In this document: positions 6,510-12,762 of the stretch, in pieces | How the letters are laid out: each line of letters begins with the position of its first letter | Numbering within the stretch: the first letter of the stretch is position 1 | Assembly: GCA_934658705.1 (NCBI GenBank) | Contig: CAKUHP010000035.1 | Span: 1-13,011, forward strand | Reading direction: 5' to 3' | Source: an uncultured Collinsella sp. | GTDB lineage: Bacteria > Actinomycetota > Coriobacteriia > Coriobacteriales > Coriobacteriaceae | Length of the DNA: 13,011 bases | Notes under the pieces: generated by a model | What the model saw: only the letters and a program-made list of their open reading frames with translations | What the model was told of the DNA's origin: nothing | Databases searched by the model: none | Translations under genes and position numbers: made by a program

Positions 6510-6550
6510 CTCCGAGTCATATAGATGAGGAGTACAACCCGTCCGATCGA

Positions 6551-8440
6551 CTAAGCCTTGGCGGCCTCGGCGTCGGCAGGAGCCTCGGTGGCAGCGGCGC
6601 GACCGTACTCAGCCTTGCCCATCTCGGACCACTCGGGCTCCTCGTCGGGCATGGAGCCGGCCTCCTTGCCGAAGAACTCCTTGAGGCAGTTGACGGCAAC
6701 GATGAGACCCAGGACCATCAGCAGGACGGCGAAGACGAGCTGCAGGCCCTTGGTGGCGGCAACGGAGACGGCGGCCGTGGTGGCGGTAGCCGGGATGGTG
6801 CCGAAGAAGCCGTAAGCCTGGACAGCGGTCATGCAGCCCATGGCGCTCTGGACCAGCGAGGTGAAGGTGCAGCAGAGCAGGAAGGCGACGGGCACGTAGA
6901 GCATCCAACCCTTGCGACCGGTGCACTTGCAGAACACGGCGAGGGTGATCATGGTCATACCGCCGAGCAGCTGGTTGGAAGCACCAAAGAGCGGCCAGAT
7001 GTTGGCATAACCGCCAAAGGCGAGGGCGAGACCGGGAAGCAGGGTGACGACCGTGGCGAACCAGGGGTTGCCGAGGACCTTCATGTAGCCGGCCTTGGAC
7101 TCGATGGCCAGGGCGTCGTTGGTCTGGGCAAAGAACTCGGAGAACGAGGTGCGGGCGATGCGGGCGACGGCGTCGAGCGAGGTCAGGGCCAGAGCGGAGA
7201 CGTTCATGGTCATGAAGACGGTAGCGAGCGTGCCGTCAACGCCGAAGGCCTGCATACCGCGGGAGATGCCGGCGGCGAAGATCTGGAACGGCGTGGATGC
7301 GACGCCGGCGTTGAGGGCGCCGGTACCGGCGGTGTTCATGTCGGAGAACATGATGCCGGCGACGATGATGGCAAGGATGCCGACGAAGGACTCGACAACC
7401 ATAGCGCCGTAGCCAACCTTGACGGCGTCCTGCTCCTTCTCGACCTGCTTAGAGGAGGTACCGGAAGACACGAGGCTGTGGAAACCGGAGAGAGCACCGC
7501 AGGCAACGGAGACAAACAGGACCGGGAACATCATGCCGGAGGCACCGGAGAAGCCGGTGAAGACCGGAGCGGTCATCGTAGCCTGGCCGTTAACACCCAG
7601 GACGACGATGCCGAGGACAGCACAGGCAATCATGACGATCATCATGATCGAGGTGAGGTAGTCACGCGGGGTCTTGAGCATCTGGATGGGCATAGCGCCG
7701 GCGAAGACCAGGTAGACCATGACGACGGCGAACCACTGGAACTTGTCCAGGTAGACCGGGAACTGCATACCAACGGCGAACATGAGGACCATGAGGACCA
7801 CGCCGGTGACGAACTCGGCAGCGCCGGTGAGGTTGAACTTCTTCTGGGCCCAACCGAAGGCGATAGCGACGAAGGTGAACAGGATGGAGATGGTACCAGC
7901 GCAGCCGGCGGCATAGGACTTGGTGAAGTCGATGGCACCGGTAGCAGCGCCAGAAGCGTCAACGGCCGGGGTGAACATGAACGTCTTGCAGACCATGTCG
8001 GTGAAGGCGGCGATGACGATGATGCAGAACAGCCAGCAGAACAGCAGGAACAGGCGACGGCCGGTCTTGCCGATGTACTTCTCGATGAGCTGAGCGAGCG
8101 ACTTGCCGTTGTTCTTCATCGAAGCGTACAGGGCACCAAAGTCGTGGACGGCGCCAAAGAAGATGCCGCCGACGAGGACCCAGAGCACGACGGGCAGCCA
8201 GCCAAAGGCCATGGCGACGATCGTACCCGTGACAGGGCCAGCACCGCAGATCGAGCTGAACTGGTGCGAGAACGCGGTGAAGGCGGAGACAGGCGAGAAG
8301 CTCTTACCGTCCTTCATGCGCTTGGCAGGCGTGAGGGCCTCTTTGTCAACGCCCCACTTGTTGGCCAACCAGCGGCCGTAGCCCAGATAGCCGCAGGCGA
8401 GCACCGCCGCGGCCACAACCATGAGCAAAACTCCGTTCAT
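6551..8440 (-). CDS. cstA: CstA family carbon-starvation transporter
   Basis: 629 aa. ATG at 8440 has AGGAGG (plus 8448-8453) at 7 nt. A polytopic inner-membrane protein with many hydrophobic segments across its length. Family hallmarks are HQFSSICGAGPVTGT (59-73), FGWLPVVLW, GAVHDFGALYASMKNNGKS (96-114) and, near the C-terminus, IWPLFGASNQLLGG of the CstA C-terminal domain. Characterised relatives are E. coli CstA (peptide/pyruvate uptake on starvation) and BtsT (pyruvate-H+ symport). The exact substrate here is not decided. It is somewhat shorter than the roughly 700-residue E. coli proteins and ends in a hydrophilic, Ala/Glu-rich tail. It is monocistronic: own promoter with operator, long leader with an attenuator, and an intrinsic terminator. 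Confidence 0.95.
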   Translation of the reverse strand: MNGVLLMVVAAAVLACGYLGYGRWLANKWGVDKEALTPAKRMKDGKSFSPVSAFTAFSHQFSSICGAGPVTGTIVAMAFGWLPVVLWVLVGGIFFGAVHDFGALYASMKNNGKSLAQLIEKYIGKTGRRLFLLFCWLFCIIVIAAFTDMVCKTFMFTPAVDASGAATGAIDFTKSYAAGCAGTISILFTFVAIAFGWAQKKFNLTGAAEFVTGVVLMVLMFAVGMQFPVYLDKFQWFAVVMVYLVFAGAMPIQMLKTPRDYLTSIMMIVMIACAVLGIVVLGVNGQATMTAPVFTGFSGASGMMFPVLFVSVACGALSGFHSLVSSGTSSKQVEKEQDAVKVGYGAMVVESFVGILAIIVAGIMFSDMNTAGTGALNAGVASTPFQIFAAGISRGMQAFGVDGTLATVFMTMNVSALALTSLDAVARIARTSFSEFFAQTNDALAIESKAGYMKVLGNPWFATVVTLLPGLALAFGGYANIWPLFGASNQLLGGMTMITLAVFCKCTGRKGWMLYVPVAFLLCCTFTSLVQSAMGCMTAVQAYGFFGTIPATATTAAVSVAATKGLQLVFAVLLMVLGLIVAVNCLKEFFGKEAGSMPDEEPEWSEMGKAEYGRAAATEAPADAEAAKA

Positions 8441-8473
8441 TACATTTCCTCCTCTAAAAAGAACTTCCCAGAC

Positions 8474-8514
8474 ATAAAAAATGAGGGCCGTCGGTTGCGC
8501 TCGACGGCCCTCAT
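8474..8514 (-). terminator. Transcription attenuator in the cstA leader
   Basis: On the minus strand ATGAGGGCCGTCG and its complement form a perfect 13-bp stem (8481-8514) followed by a T-rich run (plus-strand A tract ending at 8480). It lies about 25 nt upstream of the cstA ribosome site and downstream of the cstA promoter, so most transcripts would stop there unless the leader refolds or is engaged by a factor or ribosome. Confidence 0.8.
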
Positions 8515-8520
8515 CTTCAT

Positions 8521-8663
8521 CAGCCGCCCGTTATCGTACGGGCTAGCTGTATGTGCTAACCCGCATCAGATAATTACTACGCTGATAATGTCTAGCTGAT
8601 GCGTGAACATGTCTGAGAAATCCTCTTCAATCATGATGTGAACGATCCGTGCGTGTTCACATC
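8521..8663 (-). promoter_or_regulatory. Structured 5' leader of cstA (candidate cis-regulatory RNA)
   Basis: Between the promoter and the attenuator three further hairpins can form: GATGTGAAC/GTTCACATC with an 11-nt loop (8635-8663), GCATCAG/CTGATGC (8563-8602), and CAGC-GCCCGT/ACGGGC-GCTG (8521-8549). I do not recognise a known riboswitch class. GATGTGAAC/GTTCACATC could also be a DNA operator just downstream of the start site; its half-site spacing does not fit a CRP box. A 22-codon frame (ATG at 8634, TGA at 8566-8568) crosses the middle hairpin and could be a leader peptide, but has no good ribosome site. Confidence 0.5.
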
Positions 8664-8681
8664 CCCCAGTGGATGAAAAGG

Positions 8682-8710
8682 AGTATGAAACTTTAGTTAC
8701 CTAAAGTCAA
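8682..8710 (-). promoter_or_regulatory. cstA promoter with operator palindrome in the spacer
   Basis: On the minus strand TTGACT (-35, plus 8705-8710), an exact 17-bp spacer and CATACT (-10, plus 8682-8687). The spacer contains the inverted repeat ACTTTAG-N4-CTAAAGT (8690-8707). A regulator bound there would block RNA polymerase. Predicted start is near 8675, giving a leader of about 235 nt. Confidence 0.65.
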
Positions 8711-8807
8711 CGCAAATTTGTAATGAATTTTCAACTTTTTTGGAATTCTCGGTATAAAACGCCACTGACCTTGGACTTTATCCTGCGACAGTTTTTGCAT
8801 GAGAGAT

Positions 8808-8959
8808 GTCCCTGCGCGCTGCGGGAGCCGGGCGGCGCATATGAACTTTCCTGCTCTACAGTCCTGCGCAAGACGAAAGCACATTAAGTGCTTTCCTTTG
8901 CGTGCGGAACTCGCGATAAAGTTCATATGCGCCGCCCGGCTCCCGCAGCGCGCAGGGAC
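8808..8959 (-). repeat. Variable-arm hairpin VAH-c (type II head, inverted orientation)
   Basis: Arms 8808-8849 and 8918-8959 are perfect 42-bp inverted repeats. Read on the minus strand, the head (8850-8917) is TCGCGAGTTCCGCACG, GCAAAGGAAAGCAC, loop TTAAT, GTGCTTTCGTCTTGC, GCAGGACTGTAGAGCAGG. Compared with VAH-a and -b the apical stem changes on both sides (GGCC to AAGC opposite GGCC to GCTT), so pairing is kept. It lies between the cstA promoter and the antitoxin operator. The 8711-8807 stretch beside it holds no gene I can support. Confidence 0.85.
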
Positions 8960-8982
8960 TCCCACCCCAAATCTCAACTCTG

Positions 8983-9000
8983 TTATCATAATTATGATAA
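8983..9000 (+). promoter_or_regulatory. Operator/promoter palindrome of the toxin-antitoxin operon
   Basis: TTATCATAATTATGATAA is a perfect 18-bp palindrome 26 bp before the antitoxin start. It contains TATGAT (8993-8998), a near-consensus -10, with no clear -35. Antitoxins of this class usually repress their own operon at such palindromes. Confidence 0.65.
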
Positions 9001-9026
9001 GGTCATGATACTTCAGGAGGCACAGC

Positions 9027-9302
9027 ATGAACATTAGGCCGGTATCCGATCTAAGGAATCACTACCCAGACGTTGAGCGCGAAGTCGAACAAGAGGGCCC
9101 TGTTTTTCTAACAAAAAATGGGCGGGGCTCTATGGTTGTCATGAGCTTTGAGCAGTACAAGTCACTCAGCAACACAATCGAAAGCGCGCTTGATGCGGCC
9201 GATCGCCAAGCCGCCAGCATGCAGCTTCGCTATACACATGATGACGTCTTTGATTCCGTAAGAAGCATGCTCAACGGCGGTCTCGATGAACAGGCCTTAT
9301 AA
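9027..9302 (+). CDS. Phd/YefM-type antitoxin
   Basis: 91 aa. ATG at 9027 with CAGGAGG (9014-9020) at 6 nt. The N-terminal half follows the Phd/YefM DNA-binding fold: MNIRPVSDLRNHY, then GPVFLTKNGRGSMVVMSFEQY (about 24-44). The C-terminal half (about 50-91) is charged and probably wraps the toxin. Its coding sequence overlaps the toxin start by 17 bp, the usual coupling for these pairs. It is expected to neutralise the toxin and repress the operon through the palindrome just upstream. Base composition is visibly lower in GC than the flanking housekeeping genes, and the module lies between VAH-c and VAH-d. Confidence 0.9.
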   Translation: MNIRPVSDLRNHYPDVEREVEQEGPVFLTKNGRGSMVVMSFEQYKSLSNTIESALDAADRQAASMQLRYTHDDVFDSVRSMLNGGLDEQAL

Positions 9303-9600
9303 GCTCCGCTATCTTCCCCTATTTTGGGAGGACCTCAGCCAAGCAGCGTCATATATCGCCTTTGATCTCAATAATCCCGCTGCAGCAAATAGGCTTGTCG
9401 ACAATGTTGAAGCAGGCATACTCGAGCATCTCAAAAATCCAACCATGTCACCAACATATCCTTCTACGAGAAGGCGACTGCACCCGTATTACCGCTTCTA
9501 CGTTGGCAACTACATGGTTTTTTATGTCGTCATCGACGATATTATGGAAGTCCGCCGACTGCTATATAAGAGCCGCGATATTGAATCGATTATCAAGTAG
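9286..9600 (+). CDS. RelE/ParE-superfamily toxin
   Basis: 104 aa. ATG at 9286 overlaps the antitoxin end, with weak GGCGG at 5 nt, so translation is probably coupled. RelE/ParE fold signals: YLPLFWEDLSQAASYIAF helix pair, PAAANRLVDNVEAGI, RRRLHPYYRFYVGNYMVFY and VRRLLYKSRDIESII. Helices followed by the yRfyVgNYmvFYvvdd strand pattern and a final Y-x-x-RD are typical of ParE/plasmid-stabilisation toxins. RelE-like ribosome-dependent mRNA cleavage versus ParE-like gyrase poisoning cannot be decided by eye. No intrinsic terminator follows; 9601-9702 holds nothing I recognise before VAH-d. Confidence 0.88.
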   Translation: MNRPYKLRYLPLFWEDLSQAASYIAFDLNNPAAANRLVDNVEAGILEHLKNPTMSPTYPSTRRRLHPYYRFYVGNYMVFYVVIDDIMEVRRLLYKSRDIESIIK

Positions 9601-9702
9601 ATAATTTTCACCTAAAGAACGGCGGGAATTCGACACTGGCAGGTTAACCTTGCTGGACGTTGTCGACGCCGATCCAGCTCAGAAGCCGTATCGATACAGA
9701 AA

Positions 9703-9860
9703 GGTTCCCGGCTCCGCCCGGGCGACGGCGGCCGCATATGAACTTTATCGCGAGTTCCGCACGAACAGGAGGCCACTTAATGTGGCCTCCGTCGTGAGCA
9801 GGACTGTTCGAGCAGGAAAGTTCATATGCGGCCGCCGTCGCCCGGGCGGAGCCGGGAACC
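9703..9860 (+). repeat. Variable-arm hairpin VAH-d (type I head)
   Basis: Arms 9703-9746 and 9817-9860 are perfect 44-bp inverted repeats, the longest of the four. The 13 bases next to the head (GCATATGAACTTT) are shared with VAH-c; the outer arm is different. The head (9747-9816) equals that of VAH-a except TTCG for TAG near its 3' end. It ends 12 bases past the stop codon of the TsaB-RimI-TsaD gene, with only a weak T-run for minus-strand transcripts. Confidence 0.85.
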
Positions 9861-9872
9861 GAACCTTACCAG

Positions 9873-12257
9873 TTACAGCGTCATGTTCGGATCGGCGTCG
9901 ACGTCAAACGGCGAGATTTCTCCTCGGTCGAATTTGCGGCGGGCGACCTCCGCGATCATTGCGGCGTTATCGGTACATGCCGAGAGTGGCGGAACCGTCA
10001 CGCGAATTCCTTGACGTCCGAGCTTCTTGATCATCATCTCGCGCAGATGCGGGTTGGCCGAAACGCCGCCGCCGATGCAGTATTCCTTGCATCCGGTGGC
10101 ATGCAGCGCATTCTTGGCCTTCTTGTACTGCACGTCAAAGACCGCTGCCTCAAACGAAGCCGCCAGATCGGGCAAATGAATCGTACGCCCGGCCTTGGTC
10201 TCCTGCTCGATGTAGAGCGTCACGGCCGTTTTAAGACCCGAGAGCGAGAAACGGTAGTCTCCCCTGCTGTTGAGCGCGCGAGGAAAGTCGATCGCCTTGG
10301 GATTGCCCGTCTCGGCCAGCTTGGAAATGATGGGGCCGCCGGGATAGCCCAGGCCCAGTGCCTTAGCCACCTTGTCGAAAGCCTCACCCACAGCGTCGTC
10401 GAGCGTCTCGCCAAGCACCTCGTAGTCGCCCCAAGCCTTCACGTGGACGAGCATGGTGTGTCCGCCCGAAACAAGCGTAAAGATAAACGGCGGCTTAAGA
10501 TCGGGCTGCGCCAACAGGTTGGCGAACAGGTGACCCTCAAGATGATTGACGCACACGAGCGGCTTACCGGCAGCATAGGCAAAGCCCTTAGCGAAGGCGA
10601 CGCCCACCACGAGGGCGCCCACCAGGCCCGGGCCCTGCGTCACACCCACGGCGGCAAGCTCGCTGGGGACAATCGCTCCGCCTTCAAGCCCAAGCGATGT
10701 CGCGGCATCCTCGAGCGCCGCATCCACGACGCTCACGATAACCTCAACGTGTTTGCGCGAGGCAATCTCGGGAACCACGCCGCCAAAACGGGCATGGAAA
10801 TCAATCTGCGTCGATACCTGGTTGGCAAGCATATTGCCGTCCGCATCGATAATCGCCACGGCTGTCTCGTCGCACGAGCTCTCGATGGCGAGCACCAGGC
10901 GACGGCGCTCAATTTCGGCACGCTCCTCAGCGCTGCGCTCGGGCGCAGGCAGGGGCCATGCGCGCTGCTCGGCAGCCGTCGGCTCGGGCGAAGCGCTATC
11001 GACCGGAAGCACCAGGGGCAAGGATGCCGTCATGACGATGGCATCCTTGCCGGCACCGTAATAGCCGCGGCGACGGCCCGCCACGGTAAAGCCCAGGGCG
11101 CTATAGAGCGCAATCGCGCCCTCGTTGCCGTCCTCGACCTCGAGCGAGGCCGTGGTGCAGCCAAGCATCTGTGCATCGTAGCTCACGTGCGACAGCAGTT
11201 TGCGCGCAATGCCCTCGCGGCGATGCGTCGGATCGACGGCAACATCCAGAATCTGCACATCGCCGTCCACGACCATACCGCCGGCAAGGCCCAGCAACTG
11301 GCCGTCGTCGTGCGCCACCCACCAGCTGCGCGGCGCAGCGACGTCCTCGCCCAGCTCGGATAGGAACATGCCCGGCGTCCACGCTTCGTGTCCAGCACCT
11401 TCAAAGCAAGCTGTCTCCAGCGCGCTCGCACCCTCGGCATCCGCTGCACCCATGGGACGGAACTGCAGGTGACGACCGGCGAGTTCATCGGCAACGCCCG
11501 TAATCTCGCTCTGCGCACTCTCGGCAAGACCGAGGCGCTTGCGCTCGTTTTCCTCGGCATCCGAAAGGCGGGTGTAGATCGGCAGGACACGAGCCGGGTC
11601 GCCGTCGCCCGCGGCATGCGCAAGAAGCAGGCCCTCGCCCGAAGGCCACCACAAGTCGCGTTCCACGCAGCGGCCGGCCTCATCCTCACCCAGCAGTTTG
11701 CCATAGCGCACCAAACCGTCGCCGGTCAGCTTGACCTGACTCCAATCGGCGGCCTGACGCCATTCATCGAGCGCCACAGCGGCCTTGGCCACGCGCTCGC
11801 GCTCAAATTGACGCTCGGGGCCCTCGTCCCCCAGCACATACAAAGCCGGATAGACCTCGCCGCGCATAGCATCGGCCAAGATACCGAGTTTGCCACGCAC
11901 GCCGGCTTTCCATGCCGTCCAGGCGCAGGCGTCGAGCGTCGATACGCCCAACAGCGGCACGTTGGCACCGCGAGCCAAACCCTTGGCAGTCGAGATGCCG
12001 ATACGCACGCCGGTAAACGAACCCGGGCCACGACCAACCACAAAGCAGCCGACATCGCTACGATCCAGACCAGCCTGTGACAGCACACCATCAACGGTAT
12101 TCACGAGCTCAACATTGGCATGACGGCGGCACAGATGGTCGCCACTGGCAAGCCTCGCCTCGCCCGTCTGCCCATCGATCCAGCTTACCGCGCAGGCAAG
12201 CATGTCGGTCGAGGTATCGAGCGCCGCCACCGGCGCGTTGTCGTTATGCAAGCTCAT
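9873..12257 (-). CDS. tsaD: TsaB-RimI-TsaD fusion: tRNA t6A37 synthesis plus ribosomal-protein alanine acetyltransferase
   Basis: 794 aa. ATG 12257 was chosen (AGGG about 9 nt upstream, 14-bp overlap with tsaE); an in-frame TTG at 12275 would add six residues. Residues 8 to about 235 are TsaB (ALDTST, GRGPGSFTGVRIG 75-87), the inactive scaffold partner of TsaD. About 262-410 is a GNAT domain of RimI type (VDPTHRREGIARKLL, then ALYSALGF), expected to acetylate the N-terminal Ala of ribosomal protein S18. About 410-452 is a Pro/Ala/Glu linker. About 453-794 is TsaD: AIESSCDETAVA, GGVVPEIASRKH, metal-binding HLEGH (572-576), SGGH (597-600), DDAVGEAFDKVAK, SLSGLKTAV, GGGVSANPHLR (729-739), CTDNAAMIAE. 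TsaD transfers threonylcarbamoyl from threonylcarbamoyl-AMP to A37 of ANN-decoding tRNAs. All three domains keep their key motifs. Fusion ties TsaB and TsaD at 1:1. Confidence 0.95.
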   Translation of the reverse strand: MSLHNDNAPVAALDTSTDMLACAVSWIDGQTGEARLASGDHLCRRHANVELVNTVDGVLSQAGLDRSDVGCFVVGRGPGSFTGVRIGISTAKGLARGANVPLLGVSTLDACAWTAWKAGVRGKLGILADAMRGEVYPALYVLGDEGPERQFERERVAKAAVALDEWRQAADWSQVKLTGDGLVRYGKLLGEDEAGRCVERDLWWPSGEGLLLAHAAGDGDPARVLPIYTRLSDAEENERKRLGLAESAQSEITGVADELAGRHLQFRPMGAADAEGASALETACFEGAGHEAWTPGMFLSELGEDVAAPRSWWVAHDDGQLLGLAGGMVVDGDVQILDVAVDPTHRREGIARKLLSHVSYDAQMLGCTTASLEVEDGNEGAIALYSALGFTVAGRRRGYYGAGKDAIVMTASLPLVLPVDSASPEPTAAEQRAWPLPAPERSAEERAEIERRRLVLAIESSCDETAVAIIDADGNMLANQVSTQIDFHARFGGVVPEIASRKHVEVIVSVVDAALEDAATSLGLEGGAIVPSELAAVGVTQGPGLVGALVVGVAFAKGFAYAAGKPLVCVNHLEGHLFANLLAQPDLKPPFIFTLVSGGHTMLVHVKAWGDYEVLGETLDDAVGEAFDKVAKALGLGYPGGPIISKLAETGNPKAIDFPRALNSRGDYRFSLSGLKTAVTLYIEQETKAGRTIHLPDLAASFEAAVFDVQYKKAKNALHATGCKEYCIGGGVSANPHLREMMIKKLGRQGIRVTVPPLSACTDNAAMIAEVARRKFDRGEISPFDVDADPNMTL

Positions 12258-12750
12258 CTTGTACAGCCCTATCAATCAAATCAGAAAGCTCCGTCGCGCG
12301 CTCACCGTGTGCCTCGAGCGTTATCGTTCGTACATCGCTGTCGTTCTCGTCGCGTTTGAGCGTTACCGAAAGGTACTCGTCTGTCAGCTCGTCCTGGAAC
12401 TGCTCGCCCCATTCCAGCAAACAGGCGCCCTCGTAGCCCAGCACGTCAAAAATGCCCGTATCCTCGAGCTCGTAGGCATGCTCCAAGCGGTACAGGTCAA
12501 AGTGGAACAGCGGAATACGGCCCTGGTCATGAACCGCCATGAGCGCAAACGTAGGGCTCGTAACCATATGCCCGTCGCCCAGCCCACGCGAGACGCCCTT
12601 GGTAAAGTGAGTTTTGCCCACTCCCAGGCCACCGGTCAGGATCAGCACATCGCCGTCTTCTAGACACGGCGCGACCAGCTCGCCAAAATGCTCCGTATCG
12701 GCAGCACAGGTTGTTTTAAAAGTACCTACCCCCAGGCGCTCCAGGGACAT
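12244..12750 (-). CDS. tsaE: TsaE, ATPase of the tRNA t6A37 complex
   Basis: 168 aa. ATG at 12750 follows AAGGAG at about 6 nt. P-loop GGLGVGKTHF (about 40-49), VTSPTFALM (switch region), FHFDLYRL and LLEWGE are the TsaE/YjeE signatures. TsaE binds the TsaB-TsaD dimer and hydrolyses ATP to reset it for multiple turnovers. It is slightly longer than E. coli TsaE, with a charged C-terminal tail. Its end overlaps the TsaB-RimI-TsaD start by 14 bp, so the two are translationally coupled, and it lies 12 bp after the glycosylase gene. Confidence 0.95.
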   Translation of the reverse strand: MSLERLGVGTFKTTCAADTEHFGELVAPCLEDGDVLILTGGLGVGKTHFTKGVSRGLGDGHMVTSPTFALMAVHDQGRIPLFHFDLYRLEHAYELEDTGIFDVLGYEGACLLEWGEQFQDELTDEYLSVTLKRDENDSDVRTITLEAHGERATELSDLIDRAVQDELA

Positions 12751-12762
12751 ATATGCTCCTTA

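Noticed and set aside
4397..8599. A 1400-codon open frame on the plus strand
   Set aside because: It is antisense to both the Toprim gene and cstA, crosses their terminator and promoter regions and has a low-complexity translation typical of high-GC shadow frames. The minus-strand genes have clear family motifs and ribosome sites.
8635..8663. CRP-type site in the cstA leader (TGTGA..TCACA)
   Set aside because: The half-sites are separated by 15 bases rather than 6, and the position is downstream of the predicted start. A hairpin or another operator fits better.
8693..9034. A minus-strand frame over VAH-c and the cstA promoter
   Set aside because: It spans a 42-bp inverted repeat and both regulatory palindromes, has no ribosome site and resembles no family.
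2301..9860. VAH elements as a CRISPR array, retron or simple intrinsic terminators
   Set aside because: The copies are kilobases apart without spacers, there is no reverse transcriptase or cas gene nearby, and good T-runs are lacking after the stems.
9650..10030. A 126-codon plus-strand frame after the toxin gene
   Set aside because: It runs through the perfect inverted repeat of VAH-d and then antisense to tsaD. TTG start without a ribosome site.
10011..11363. A 450-codon open frame on the plus strand
   Set aside because: Antisense shadow of the TsaB-RimI-TsaD gene, whose motifs are unmistakable. No ribosome site or family motif on the plus strand.
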